64,000 bases of DNA from Mitsuokella multacida DSM 20544 (lineage in GTDB: Bacteria; Bacillota; Negativicutes; Selenomonadales; Selenomonadaceae): assembly GCF_000155955.1 (NCBI RefSeq), contig NZ_GG697141.2, positions 568,855 through 632,854 on the forward strand, in the 5' to 3' direction. Shown here piece by piece: positions 27,459-35,725 of this stretch; positions within the stretch are counted from its first letter, which is position 1, and each line of letters begins with the position of its first letter. The position numbers and the translations under genes are program-made. The notes beneath the pieces were generated by a model. It saw only the letters and a list, made by a program, of their open reading frames with translations, ran no database searches and was not told the DNA's origin.

Positions 27459-29984
27459 ATGTCAGAAGCACCAGAAAAGAACGAGAAACAAAAGGCACCC
27501 GTTGCACCGACGAAACGCATGCCGCCCGAGATGAAGACACTGCCACTCTTGCCGCTGCGCGGCATGGTGGTCTTTCCCTACATGATCATCCATCTCGACG
27601 TCGGCCGCGAGCGGTCGCTTGCCGCCCTGGAAAGGGCAATGGTGGAGGACCGCCGCATCCTGCTCGTCGCCCAGCTCGACGCCGACAAGGACGACCCGGG
27701 CCGCGAGGATCTCTACAATTACGGTACAGTCGCCGTCATCAACCAGCTCATCAAGCTGCCGGGCGGCACGGTCCGTGTGCTCGTCGAGGGCGAGAAGCGC
27801 GCGCGCATCGATGACTACCACCGGCTCGAGAACTACGATGAAGTCGAGGCCAAAGTCTACACCGACCCAATCTACACCTCGATGGACATCGAGGTCGCGA
27901 CGCGCTCTGTCGTCCACCTATTCGAGGAGTGGGTCAAGCTCTCGAAGCGCATCCCGCCCGACACGCTCGTCTCCGTCGCCATCATCGACGACGCCGGCCG
28001 GCTGGCCGACCTCATCGCGAGCCATCTGAACCTCAAGATCGACTCGCGCCAGGACCTGCTCGAAAGCATCAACATACGGGACCGCCTCAAGCTGCTCTCG
28101 TACGACCTCTCGCATGAGATTGAGCTCCTGCGCATGGAGCAGAACATCGACGTCAAGGTCCGCAAGCAGATGGACAAAGCCCAGCGTGACTACTACCTGC
28201 GCGAGCAGCTCAAGGTCATCCGCAAGGAGCTCGGCGACAAGGATGACGTCATGTCTGACATCATAGAGTACCAAGGGACGCTCCTCAACGGCAAGTACCC
28301 TGAGAGCGTGCACCAGGCCGTCAACCGCGAGCTCCACCGGCTCGAGAACATGAGCAACACGAACGCCGAGGCGAGTGTCATCCGCAACTATATCGAATGG
28401 CTGCTCTCCCTGCCGTGGAGTCAGGAGTCAAAGGACACCGTCAACATCAAGAGGGCGGCGAAGATACTCGATCACGACCACTACGGTCTGCAGAAGGTCA
28501 AGGAACGCATCCTCGACTTCCTCGCCGTGCACAAGCTCGTGCCAGACAAGAATGCGCCAATCCTCTGCCTCGTCGGCCCGCCGGGCGTCGGCAAGACGTC
28601 ACTGGCGGCTTCGATTGCGCGCGCGACGGGGCGCAAGTTCATCCGCGCTGCGCTCGGCGGCGTGCGCGATGAGGCCGAGATTCGCGGCCATCGTCGCACG
28701 TATCTCGGTGCGATGCCGGGCCGCATCATCGAGGGCATCCGCAATGTCGGCACGCGCAACCCAGTCTTCCTGCTCGACGAAGTGGACAAACTCGTCACCG
28801 ACTATCGCGGCGACCCATCAGCGGCGCTCCTCGAGGTCCTCGACCCCGCGCAGAACAAGACGTTCAGCGACAACTACATCGACATCCCGTTCGACCTCTC
28901 GAAGGTCTTCTGGATCGTCACGGCCAATAGTCTCGGCCCCATCCCGCGCCCGCTGCGCGACCGCATGGAGATCATCGAACTCTCGAGCTACACGGAGTAC
29001 GAGAAGCTCGAGATTGCGAAGCGCTACCTCGTCGCCCGTCAGCGCGGACAGAACGGCCTTGCAGGCAAGGACATCCGCCTCGGCGCGGGCGTCCTGCAGG
29101 ACATCATCGAATACTACACGCGCGAGTCAGGCGTGCGCGAGCTCGAGCGCCTCATCGGCCAGGTCTGCCGCAAGGCCGCGCGCAAGATTGTCGAGGGCGA
29201 GGAGCCGCCCATCCGCGTGACGCGCCACAACCTGACCGACTTCCTCGGCCGCAAGAAGTTCCTCGAGACGAAGGCGGAGAAGAAGCCGCAGGTTGGCGTC
29301 GTCACGGGCATGGCCTGGACCGAAATCGGCGGCGACATCCTGCCGACGGAAGTCACTGTGCTCAAGGGCAAGGGCAAGCTCATCCTGACAGGCCAGCTCG
29401 GCGATGTCATGCAGGAGTCGGCGCAGGCCGCTCTTTCCTACATCCGCAGTCGCGCTGAAGCGCTCGGCCTGCCCGAGGACTTCTACGAGAAGGACGACAT
29501 CCACATCCACCTGCCTGAAGGCGCCGTGCCGAAGGACGGCCCGTCCGCAGGCATCACGATGGCTACGGCCATGATCTCGGCTCTGACGGGCCGCAAGGTC
29601 CGCAGCGATGTCGCCATGACGGGCGAGATTACCCTGCGTGGCAATGTCCTGCCGATTGGCGGCCTCAAGGAGAAAGTGATCGCCGCCTACCGCGAGGGCA
29701 TGAAGACCATCATCCTGCCGAAGGAGAACGAGCGCGACATCGAGGAAATCCCCGAGAACGTGCGCGAGAAGCTGACCTTCGTGCCTGTCTCGCACATGGA
29801 CGAGGTCCTGAAGACCGCACTGCTGCCGAAGGAGACGGCCAAAGCCGCGCCGGCTGCAAAGGGACCACAGGGGGTACAGACCGCGCAGGATACAAAGACT
29901 GTATCATCCGTAGAATCCACACAATCCATAAATGAGGAAGGGGGCCAGAGCCATGACGGAGCAGAAGACAGACCGACCGCTTGA
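27459..29984 (+). CDS. lon: ATP-dependent protease Lon (LonA)
   Basis: The 841-residue cytoplasmic hexamer degrades misfolded and regulatory proteins. In order are the N-terminal substrate domain ([21 protein letters not shown]), a coiled central part, AAA+ Walker [13 protein letters not shown] and Walker [11 protein letters not shown], and the C-terminal protease domain with the Ser-Lys dyad Ser696 ([13 protein letters not shown]) and Lys739 ([14 protein letters not shown]). About 40 extra residues at the C-terminus are low-complexity. Its last codons overlap the start of engB by 32 bases. SD AGGGGAGGG precedes the ATG. Confidence 0.97.
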   Translation: MSEAPEKNEKQKAPVAPTKRMPPEMKTLPLLPLRGMVVFPYMIIHLDVGRERSLAALERAMVEDRRILLVAQLDADKDDPGREDLYNYGTVAVINQLIKLPGGTVRVLVEGEKRARIDDYHRLENYDEVEAKVYTDPIYTSMDIEVATRSVVHLFEEWVKLSKRIPPDTLVSVAIIDDAGRLADLIASHLNLKIDSRQDLLESINIRDRLKLLSYDLSHEIELLRMEQNIDVKVRKQMDKAQRDYYLREQLKVIRKELGDKDDVMSDIIEYQGTLLNGKYPESVHQAVNRELHRLENMSNTNAEASVIRNYIEWLLSLPWSQESKDTVNIKRAAKILDHDHYGLQKVKERILDFLAVHKLVPDKNAPILCLVGPPGVGKTSLAASIARATGRKFIRAALGGVRDEAEIRGHRRTYLGAMPGRIIEGIRNVGTRNPVFLLDEVDKLVTDYRGDPSAALLEVLDPAQNKTFSDNYIDIPFDLSKVFWIVTANSLGPIPRPLRDRMEIIELSSYTEYEKLEIAKRYLVARQRGQNGLAGKDIRLGAGVLQDIIEYYTRESGVRELERLIGQVCRKAARKIVEGEEPPIRVTRHNLTDFLGRKKFLETKAEKKPQVGVVTGMAWTEIGGDILPTEVTVLKGKGKLILTGQLGDVMQESAQAALSYIRSRAEALGLPEDFYEKDDIHIHLPEGAVPKDGPSAGITMATAMISALTGRKVRSDVAMTGEITLRGNVLPIGGLKEKVIAAYREGMKTIILPKENERDIEEIPENVREKLTFVPVSHMDEVLKTALLPKETAKAAPAAKGPQGVQTAQDTKTVSSVESTQSINEEGGQSHDGAEDRPTA

Positions 29985-30657
29985 CGCAAAGCCGGCAGAA
30001 GCTAGCGATGAGAAGGCCAAAACCGCAGAGCTGGTCGTCATCACGCAGGGCAAGTACATTGCCTCGGCCGTCAAGAAGGACCAGTATCCCGAGCGCGAGC
30101 TGCCGGAAGTTGTCTTCATCGGCCGCTCGAACGTCGGCAAGTCGTCGCTCATCAACTCCCTGACACGCATCCGCGGCCTCGCGCGCGTCTCCTCGCAGCC
30201 CGGCAAGACGCAGACCATTAACTTCTTTGAGTTGACGGCAAAGCTGCGCGACCCAGAGAGCGGGGAAGAGCAGGGGCGCAAGGACTTCTACCTCGTCGAC
30301 CTGCCCGGCTACGGCTACGCCAAGACGGGCAAGGAGCGCCGCAAGATCTGGAAGAAGTTCATCGACGAGTATCTGCTGACTTCACCGCAACTGCAGTTCG
30401 TCTGCCAGCTTATCGACATCCGCCATGAGCCCATGGCCTCCGACGTCGAGATGTTCCAGTGGCTCGTCGAGCACCATGTGCCCGTGCTGATCATTGCGAC
30501 GAAGGCCGACAAGATCGGCAAGAACGCGCGCCAGAAAAACATTGCTGCAATCCGTCGCGCGCTCGGCGTCAAGGAAATCTCCATCCTGCCGTACTCCTCC
30601 GTAAAAAATGAAGGACGTTCAGATTTACTTGACGTCATCCGTGAGATTCTAGTATAA
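29953..30657 (+). CDS. engB: Ribosome biogenesis GTPase EngB/YsxC
   Basis: EngB is a small Ras-like GTPase needed for 50S subunit assembly. The 234-residue protein has G1 [15 protein letters not shown], the conserved TQTINFF, G3 [10 protein letters not shown]4 TKADKI and G5 YSSVKNEG. I choose ATG 29953, about nine bases after GGAAGGGGG; ATG 29932 is in frame but precedes that SD. The N-terminal 40 residues are a charged extension ([20 protein letters not shown]), longer than usual. It is translationally linked to lon. A terminator follows at 30677. Confidence 0.95.
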   Translation: MTEQKTDRPLDAKPAEASDEKAKTAELVVITQGKYIASAVKKDQYPERELPEVVFIGRSNVGKSSLINSLTRIRGLARVSSQPGKTQTINFFELTAKLRDPESGEEQGRKDFYLVDLPGYGYAKTGKERRKIWKKFIDEYLLTSPQLQFVCQLIDIRHEPMASDVEMFQWLVEHHVPVLIIATKADKIGKNARQKNIAAIRRALGVKEISILPYSSVKNEGRSDLLDVIREILV

Positions 30658-30676
30658 TAGAGATAACGAAAGATGA

Positions 30677-30711
30677 ATTGGATTCACGTTTCGCGTGGAT
30701 CCAATTTTTTT
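30677..30711 (+). terminator. Intrinsic terminator after engB
   Basis: ATTGGATTCACG (30677-30688) pairs with CGTGGATCCAAT (30694-30705), with one G-U pair, and is followed by six or more T. Confidence 0.88.
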
Positions 30712-30755
30712 AGGAGCATAAAGACTGTGTAGAGAGAAATCTTGGGGGAGATATC

Positions 30756-31211
30756 ATGGAGCTGACATCGTTTGACAAATCCTTACTGAACCTGCTGCAG
30801 GGCAGCCTGCCCGTCTGCAGCCGCCCGTTCGCCGCCTTAGCCGAGCAGCTCGGCACGACGGAGGAGATCGTCATTGACCGCCTGCAGGTCCTCAAAGAGG
30901 AGGGCTACCTGCGCCGCATCGGAACCTTCTTCAACTCAAACCGCCTCGGCTACAAGGGCACGCTCGTCGCCCTGCGCGTCGACCCCGAGAAGATGGAGGC
31001 CGTCGCCAAGGCCATCAACCTCTATCCGGGTGCCACCCACAACTACGAGCGCGAGGGCCGCTACAACCTTTGGTTCACGCTGCTGACGCCGGGACTCGAC
31101 AAGGAGCATGAGATTCTCACGGAGATCCGGGCTCTGCCGGGCGTCGAGAGCATGCTCAATCTCAAATCGCAGAAGAAGTACAAGATCAACGTCCAGTTCA
31201 AGCTGGCCTGA
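30756..31211 (+). CDS. ahbA: Siroheme decarboxylase, AhbA-type subunit
   Basis: AhbA and AhbB together remove two carboxyl groups from siroheme to give 12,18-didecarboxysiroheme, in the alternative (siroheme) route to haem. The 151-residue protein has an Lrp/AsnC-like winged helix at the N-terminus (FDKSLLNLLQGSLPVCSRPF, EEGYLRRIGTFFNSNRLGYKG) and the C-terminal ferredoxin-like domain with THNYEREGRYNLWFTLLTPG, the histidine/tyrosine region typical of AhbA. These proteins are often mis-annotated as AsnC regulators. SD GGGGGAG. The partner gene follows after 30 bases; AhbC/AhbD are not in the window. Confidence 0.87.
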   Translation: MELTSFDKSLLNLLQGSLPVCSRPFAALAEQLGTTEEIVIDRLQVLKEEGYLRRIGTFFNSNRLGYKGTLVALRVDPEKMEAVAKAINLYPGATHNYEREGRYNLWFTLLTPGLDKEHEILTEIRALPGVESMLNLKSQKKYKINVQFKLA

Positions 31212-31241
31212 TAAAAGGGATAAGCAAGGGGGAGCCGGCCG

Positions 31242-31757
31242 ATGGCAGAACACCGCACAACTAACGGGAATCACGAAAACAATGCAATCAATGAACTAGA
31301 CAAGAAGATTATCTGCGCGCTGCAGGGCGACTTCCCGCTCGTCGCCGAGCCCTACAAGGTCCTGGCCGAGAAGGCCGGCGTCAGCGAGGAGCTCTTCCTC
31401 GAGCGCGTCAAGGCGATGGAGGAGGAGAAGAAGATCCGCAAGATGGGCGCCGTGCTGCGCCACCGCGAAGTCGGCTTCTCGTCGAACGTGCTCGTCGCCT
31501 GGAAAGTCGACCCAGAGCGCCTCGACGAAGTCGCCAAGCAGATGGCCGCCTCGCCGTCCGTCTCGCACTGCTACGACCGCACGACCGCGCCCGACTGGCC
31601 CTACAACCTCTACACGATGGTCCATGGGCACAGCCGCGAGGAGTGCGAGCGCATCGTCGCCGGCCTCGCCGCCAAGACAGGCGTCGAAGAGCGCGCCATG
31701 CTCTACACCAAACGCGAGTGGAAGAAGGTATCCATGAAGTATTTTCAGGAATCCTGA
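31242..31757 (+). CDS. ahbB: Siroheme decarboxylase, AhbB-type subunit
   Basis: This is the second subunit of the siroheme decarboxylase heterodimer. The 171-residue protein has a hydrophilic N-terminal extension of about 15 residues (EHRTTNGNHENN), an AsnC-like winged helix (NELDKKIICALQGDFPLVAEPY, EEKKIRKMGAVLRHREVGFSSN) and the active-site region VSHCYDRTTAPDWPYNLYTMVHG, distinctive for AhbB. The SD AAGGGGGAG precedes ATG 31242. The pair suggests haem made from siroheme in this anaerobe. A transcription-factor role is less likely because both subunits occur together with intact AhbAB signatures. Confidence 0.87.
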   Translation: MAEHRTTNGNHENNAINELDKKIICALQGDFPLVAEPYKVLAEKAGVSEELFLERVKAMEEEKKIRKMGAVLRHREVGFSSNVLVAWKVDPERLDEVAKQMAASPSVSHCYDRTTAPDWPYNLYTMVHGHSREECERIVAGLAAKTGVEERAMLYTKREWKKVSMKYFQES

Positions 31758-31795
31758 TCCCTGTCCTATACGTTCACACATCTCACACATCGAAG

Positions 31796-31829
31796 AAGAT
31801 GCCGGAATTTTGTCCGGCATCTTTTTTTT
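31796..31829 (+). terminator. Intrinsic terminator after ahbB
   Basis: AAGATGCCGGA (31796-31806) pairs perfectly with TCCGGCATCTT (31813-31823) and is followed by T. Confidence 0.9.
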
Positions 31830-31841
31830 CGGCTTCTTTTG

Positions 31842-31850
31842 TGGTAAAAT
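31842..31850 (+). promoter_or_regulatory. Extended -10 promoter before the aminotransferase
   Basis: TGGTAAAAT at 31842-31850 is an extended -10 element; the -35 position is T-rich terminator tail. Confidence 0.4.
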
Positions 31851-31927
31851 GTTAATTATGTTCTAGCATAAAAGAACTCTGTCCATGATAATGCAGCAAG
31901 ACATGAGATACAAAAGGTGGTTATCAA

Positions 31928-33127
31928 ATGGTTTCTGAAAAAATGTACGAGCTCGGCACCAAAAAATCCACGATCCGCACGATCTTTGAATTTGGCCGCA
32001 AGCGCGCGGCGGAGGTCGGCGAAGAGAATATCTATGACTTCAGCCTTGGCAACCCGAATGTGCCGACGCCGGAGTTCGTCAAGCAGGCGGCCATCGACAT
32101 CCTGCAGACGATGCCGCCCGAGGCCGTCCACGGCTACACGATTGCCCCGGGCAATCCGCAGGTCCGCGAGGCGCTCGCCAAGAGCATCAACGACCGCTTC
32201 GGCACGCATTTTGCCGGCAAGAACCTCTTCATGACGGCCGGCGCCGCTGCCGCCATCACGATCTGCTTCAAGGCGCTCTGCGAGGAAGGCGATGAGTTCA
32301 TCACGTTTGCGCCGTTCTTCCCTGAGTACCGCTGCTTCGTCGAGTCGGTCGGCGGCAAGCTCGTCGTCGTGCCGGCGCGCGTCGAGGACTTCCAGATTGA
32401 CTTTGCGGCCTTCGAGTCGCTCCTGACGCCGCACACGAAGGCCGTCATCGTCAACTCGCCGAACAATCCTAGCGGCGCCGTTTACTCCGAGGCGACCATC
32501 AAGGAGCTCGCCGCCATCCTCAAGCGCAAGGAGGAGGAGTACGGCCATCCGATTTACATCATCGCGGACGAGCCGTACCGCGAGATCGCCTACGAAGGCA
32601 ACACCGTCCCGTACATCCCGCTCTACTACCACGACACGCTCGTCTGCTATTCGTATAGCAAGTCCTTCTCGCTGCCGGGCGAACGCATCGGCTACATCGT
32701 CGTGCCGGACGAGCTCGAGGGCTCGTCCGAGGTCTACGGTGCCATCGCTGGTGCCGCCCGCGTGCTCACGCATGTCAACGCGCCGTCACTCTGGCAGCTC
32801 GTCGTCGCGCGCTGCGCCGGCATGCCGTCCGACATCTCGACGTACCGCAAGAACGGCCAGCTGCTCTACGACGGTCTCATCGAGGCAGGCTTCAGCTGCG
32901 TCAAGCCGCAGGGTGCCTTCTACCTGTTCCCGAAAGCGCTCGAAGAAGACGACTATGCGTTCTGTGAGCGCGCCAAGAAGTACGACCTGCTGCTCGTACC
33001 GGGCACGGATTTCGGCTGCCCGGGCTACTTCCGCGCGGCCTACTGCATCAAGACGGAGACGATTGAACGTTCCCTGCCGCTCTTCAAGAAGCTCGCAGAA
33101 GAATATAAAAATATAAATAAGAATTAA
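31928..33127 (+). CDS. PLP-dependent class I/II aminotransferase
   Basis: The 399-residue cytoplasmic enzyme has the fold-type I aminotransferase layout: N-terminal FSLGNPNVPTPEFVKQA, the PLP aspartate in IYIIADEPYREIAYEG, NSPNNPSGAVYS for the phosphate/carboxylate side, the Schiff-base lysine in CYSYSKSFSLPGERIGYI, and the C-terminal arginine region GCPGYFRAAYCIK. It resembles the aspartate/aromatic/alanine aminotransferase group, and the N-terminal MVSEKMYELGTKKSTIRTIF is typical of a pyridoxal phosphate-dependent branch seen in anaerobic Firmicutes. The amino donor cannot be assigned. It is monocistronic: promoter element before, terminator after. Confidence 0.88.
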   Translation: MVSEKMYELGTKKSTIRTIFEFGRKRAAEVGEENIYDFSLGNPNVPTPEFVKQAAIDILQTMPPEAVHGYTIAPGNPQVREALAKSINDRFGTHFAGKNLFMTAGAAAAITICFKALCEEGDEFITFAPFFPEYRCFVESVGGKLVVVPARVEDFQIDFAAFESLLTPHTKAVIVNSPNNPSGAVYSEATIKELAAILKRKEEEYGHPIYIIADEPYREIAYEGNTVPYIPLYYHDTLVCYSYSKSFSLPGERIGYIVVPDELEGSSEVYGAIAGAARVLTHVNAPSLWQLVVARCAGMPSDISTYRKNGQLLYDGLIEAGFSCVKPQGAFYLFPKALEEDDYAFCERAKKYDLLLVPGTDFGCPGYFRAAYCIKTETIERSLPLFKKLAEEYKNINKN

Positions 33128-33145
33128 TCTCGTAATCAACCCATC

Positions 33146-33187
33146 ATGTTCTCCTGTAGAAAACGGGAGAACATTTTCTTTTTTTTA
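33146..33187 (+). terminator. Intrinsic terminator after the aminotransferase
   Basis: ATGTTCTCC (33146-33154) pairs with GGAGAACAT (33166-33174); a T-rich tract follows. Confidence 0.8.
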
Positions 33188-33200
33188 AGAGAAAAACAAG

Positions 33201-33219
33201 GTATTCTGTGATAGAATAC
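33201..33219. promoter_or_regulatory. Palindrome upstream of the CYTH gene
   Basis: GTATTCT and AGAATAC are perfect seven-base arms around GTGAT. It lies at the -35 region of an extended -10 element TGCTAAGAT (33226-33234), so it may be an operator. Confidence 0.45.
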
Positions 33220-33276
33220 AGTTTATGCTAAGATATGTCATACAGATGATGCATGACAAATGAAGGTGATAGAAAT

Positions 33277-33363
33277 ATGAATACGATAAGAGATAGGGTC
33301 AGCCAGAGCATCATGACCGGGAAGGAGGCTGTATATGGAAATAGAACGTCAGTTTCTTGTTGA
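33277..33363 (+). CDS. Possible 28-residue leader peptide overlapping the CYTH gene
   Basis: ATG 33277 follows GAAGGTGA with workable spacing and opens a 28-codon frame (MNTIRDRVSQSIMTGKEAV...) that ends at TGA 33361-33363, 28 bases inside the CYTH gene in another frame. Its path covers the CYTH SD (AAGGAGG). It could couple or tune translation of the downstream gene, or be chance. No homology is recognised. Confidence 0.3.
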   Translation: MNTIRDRVSQSIMTGKEAVYGNRTSVSC

Positions 33364-34108
33364 TATCATTCCGGCATTGCCGGATACGTTCGATTCCATC
33401 TTGCAAGGGTATGTCTCGCTGTTCCCTGAGATCCGCATCCGCAGTGTCCGCCCCTTAGAAGGGCCTGAGAAATTCTACCTGACGGTGAAGCGCGGCGAGG
33501 GTCTTGTGCGCGATGAGTGGGAGACGGAAATCAGCTCGCGCGAGTTCTCGCATCTCGTCGAGTGCCTCGAGAAGGGCACCTGGTTCATCGAGAAGCGCCG
33601 TTACCGCCTGCCGCTCGCAGGCGACCACGTCGCGGAGTACCATCGCCACAGCGGCCACCTCAAGGGGTTTGATTACGTCGAAGTGGAGTTCCGTTCAGAA
33701 GAAGAGGCAAGAGCCTTCGAGCCGCCGTATTGGTTTGGCCGCGAGGTCACGGAGGACCCGCGTTTCAGTTACGGCAAGCTCGCGCGCGAAGACGGCACGC
33801 GCCTAGCCAAGCTTATTCTCGCACGTCCGCCGAAGCCGTGGACGCCCGACGATTTCGAGACGCTCGGGACGCTCGAAATGAACGGTTTTGCTGATCTCGC
33901 GAGACCGTCGGACACAGAAGTGCAGGCAGCACCGATTGTGACGGATGAGCAGTCGGTGCCATCTGGACCGTCCGACCAATCAGAGCAGCCCGACTCTGCA
34001 GAGATTGTACCGTCGGATGAGCCGGAGGAACAAGAGGAAGACAAGACGCTGGATACGTCAGGCGCGGAGAAGGCGGAAACCAAAGAGGAAGACGGGCCGG
34101 CCCGATAA
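33335..34108 (+). CDS. CYTH-domain protein with acidic C-terminal tail
   Basis: The 257-residue protein has a CYTH domain (about residues 1-170), the tunnel fold of triphosphate-processing enzymes such as thiamine triphosphatases, tripolyphosphatases and class IV adenylate cyclases. Visible are EIERQFLV at the start, RIRSV, KFYLTVKRGEG, EIS, IEKRRYRL, EYHRHSG and DYVEVEF. In the usual ExExK signature the lysine is replaced by Gln6 (E2-x-E4-x-Q6). Residues about 185-257 form a Pro/Ser/Glu/Asp-rich tail unlike the family. ATG 33335 follows AAGGAGG. Substrate unknown; a cyclase role is unlikely. Confidence 0.83.
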   Translation: MEIERQFLVDIIPALPDTFDSILQGYVSLFPEIRIRSVRPLEGPEKFYLTVKRGEGLVRDEWETEISSREFSHLVECLEKGTWFIEKRRYRLPLAGDHVAEYHRHSGHLKGFDYVEVEFRSEEEARAFEPPYWFGREVTEDPRFSYGKLAREDGTRLAKLILARPPKPWTPDDFETLGTLEMNGFADLARPSDTEVQAAPIVTDEQSVPSGPSDQSEQPDSAEIVPSDEPEEQEEDKTLDTSGAEKAETKEEDGPAR

Positions 34109-34167
34109 CTCGATAATATGTTTGGTTCTCGGTCTTGCTGGATTTCACAAGAAACACGCGGTGTCCA

Positions 34168-34204
34168 CCTGACTTTTCATGGCGGTTACCTGATGTTTTA
34201 TGGC
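34168..34204 (+). repeat. Imperfect 16-bp direct repeat
   Basis: CCTGACTTTTCATGGC (34168-34183) and CCTGATGTTTTATGGC (34189-34204) are 21 bases apart, two helical turns, in the gap after the CYTH gene. Confidence 0.4.
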
Positions 34205-34230
34205 ATTTTATGATATTTTTTCGCATTTCG

Positions 34231-34276
34231 GGGCTGACCCTGTCGGATATGACAGGGTCAGCCCTCTTTTATTTTG
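34231..34276 (+). terminator. Intrinsic terminator after the CYTH gene
   Basis: GGGCTGACCCTGTC (34231-34244) pairs perfectly with GACAGGGTCAGCCC (34251-34264), followed by a T-rich tail. Confidence 0.9.
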
Positions 34277-34283
34277 TTAGAAT
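34275..34283 (+). promoter_or_regulatory. Extended -10 element before the LuxR-type regulator
   Basis: TGTTAGAAT at 34275-34283 begins at the tail of the preceding terminator; the SD AAGGAG follows at 34297-34302. Confidence 0.4.
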
Positions 34284-34313
34284 AAAAGGGGAGAATAAGG
34301 AGATGTGAACGAT

Positions 34314-35219
34314 ATGACGCAACAAGAAGATTTTTTACGCCGGGCAGAGGCGATGGCCAAGGACTTTATCTGGGATTTTTACCAGAAGCGCAAGAGCATC
34401 TGGCAGATCATGGAACAGATGGACGAGAAGTGCTTCAGCTGGATTGGCGTGGGTCCCGGGGAATACCTGCGCAGCTACGATGAGGCACTCCATTACTTCG
34501 CGGAGCAGCGCTACGCTGGTGCCGTGCCGCTCATCGAGATATCCGAGGAGCACTACGATGCGCAGCTCGTGACGAACCAGGTCTGCATTGTGCTCTGCGA
34601 GTATTTGTTGACTGCCCGACCTGAGACGGGCAATGTCATGCAGGAACGCCAGCGCTCGACCATCACGATACGGCGCGCGCACGGCGGCAAACTGCTGGCT
34701 TGCCAGATTCACACCTCGAACCCCTGGTATCCGATGAAGGGCGATGAGCGTTGGCCGGAGCAGTTCGGTCGGCAGACTTACACTTACTTCCTCGAGCTGC
34801 TCTCCGAGCTCGAGCTCAAGGAGATGCCGCATCTGAGTTCACAACAGCGCAAGGTACTCGTGCTCATGATGCACGGCAAGACGTATCAGGACATTGCCGC
34901 AGCGCTCGACATCACGTATCGCACGGTGCAGTACCACGTGCGCATGATCTTCAATAAATTCGGCGTCGACTGCCGCGAGATGCTGTTCGCCAAACTCATC
35001 CGCACGCTCTGCGCCACGATGGGCAATTCACTTGATCACGATGGCGATGACAGCAATGGCGATGACGATATGGAGAGCAAGGTACTCAAGGCACTCGACG
35101 ATGCCGCAAAGAAATACAAGATCAGCCAGAGAAGCCATCATGGTCGTAAAAAAATCGATAAGTCAAATCTTCCAGTCACGAACGATATCATTCCCAAAGA
35201 TAAAGATAAGGAAAGGTGA
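34314..35219 (+). CDS. SnoaL-like/LuxR-type transcriptional regulator
   Basis: The 301-residue protein joins an N-terminal SnoaL/NTF2-like cone domain (about residues 10-155: WDFYQKRKSIWQIMEQMDEKCFSWIGVGPGEYLRSYDEA) to a C-terminal LuxR-type helix-turn-helix (LSSQQRKVLVLMMHGKTYQDIAAALDITYRTVQYHVRMIFNKFG, about residues 172-230). A low-complexity tail rich in Asp then Lys follows. The NTF2-like part may sense a small ligand; this is inference. ATG 34314 is taken with AAGGAG 11 bases upstream, since GTG 34305 is too close to that SD. Its stop codon is followed five bases later by the next gene, so the two are one unit. Confidence 0.78.
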   Translation: MTQQEDFLRRAEAMAKDFIWDFYQKRKSIWQIMEQMDEKCFSWIGVGPGEYLRSYDEALHYFAEQRYAGAVPLIEISEEHYDAQLVTNQVCIVLCEYLLTARPETGNVMQERQRSTITIRRAHGGKLLACQIHTSNPWYPMKGDERWPEQFGRQTYTYFLELLSELELKEMPHLSSQQRKVLVLMMHGKTYQDIAAALDITYRTVQYHVRMIFNKFGVDCREMLFAKLIRTLCATMGNSLDHDGDDSNGDDDMESKVLKALDDAAKKYKISQRSHHGRKKIDKSNLPVTNDIIPKDKDKER

Positions 35220-35224
35220 GCAGC

Positions 35225-35656
35225 ATGAACAAGAAAGCAGAAGAATTCAAGGCTTATGTAGAAGAGACGCATCCTCAGACGTTCACAATTGAGGAAATTC
35301 CCGATGACGCCTATGAGACGGTGGTTTTCCGGTCGTTTGCCGAAGTGCGCGGCAACCGCCTGCCGCTCGTTGTCATCCTCGACACGAGCATCTACGCGAT
35401 GATCCGCATCCTCGTCGTGCCGCGCGCTGTGCGCAACCAGAACCGCGAGGAACTGCTCGAGATGCTCAATCGCTACAACAAGAAATACAAGACCTGCAAA
35501 TATTATCTCGATGACGAAGAGAACCTCGTCCTCGATACCTGCATCCTCTGTGGTGAGGAGAAGATCGACGGGGACCTCGTCTATGCGATGTTCCGCGTCC
35601 TCCTGCAAGAACTCGAGGACCACTATCCTGAGCTCATGAAGATCGTCTGGGAGTAA
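35225..35656 (+). CDS. YbjN-like protein of unknown function
   Basis: The 143-residue acidic protein begins MNKKAEEFKAYVEE and continues with paired strand-helix units (TVVFRSFAEVRGNRLPLVVILDTSIYAMIRILVVP, LLEMLNRYNKKYKTCKYYLDDEENLVLDTCIL, VYAMFRVLLQELEDHYPELMKIVWE). This is the pattern of the YbjN family, which shares a fold with type III secretion chaperones. It has no signal peptide. The start at ATG 35225 follows AAAGGTG; GTG 35216 is the alternative. It is coupled to the SnoaL-LuxR regulator, so it may be its partner or target. Function cannot be named. Confidence 0.68.
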   Translation: MNKKAEEFKAYVEETHPQTFTIEEIPDDAYETVVFRSFAEVRGNRLPLVVILDTSIYAMIRILVVPRAVRNQNREELLEMLNRYNKKYKTCKYYLDDEENLVLDTCILCGEEKIDGDLVYAMFRVLLQELEDHYPELMKIVWE

Positions 35657-35659
35657 GCG

Positions 35660-35699
35660 AAAAGCCGCTTCGCAGCCTGTGCTGTGAAACGGCTTTTTG
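35660..35699. terminator. Terminator between convergent genes
   Basis: AAAAGCCGCTTCGCAG pairs, with mismatches, with CTGTGAAACGGCTTTT and is followed by T; the A-run on the other side could serve the minus strand. Confidence 0.75.
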
Positions 35700-35725
35700 T
35701 TTGCGTCAGTGAGAAGGGAGGTGTC

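Noticed and set aside
30756-31757. Lrp/AsnC transcription factors
   Set aside because: The two adjacent genes carry AhbA- and AhbB-specific motifs around the substrate site, so siroheme decarboxylase is the better call.
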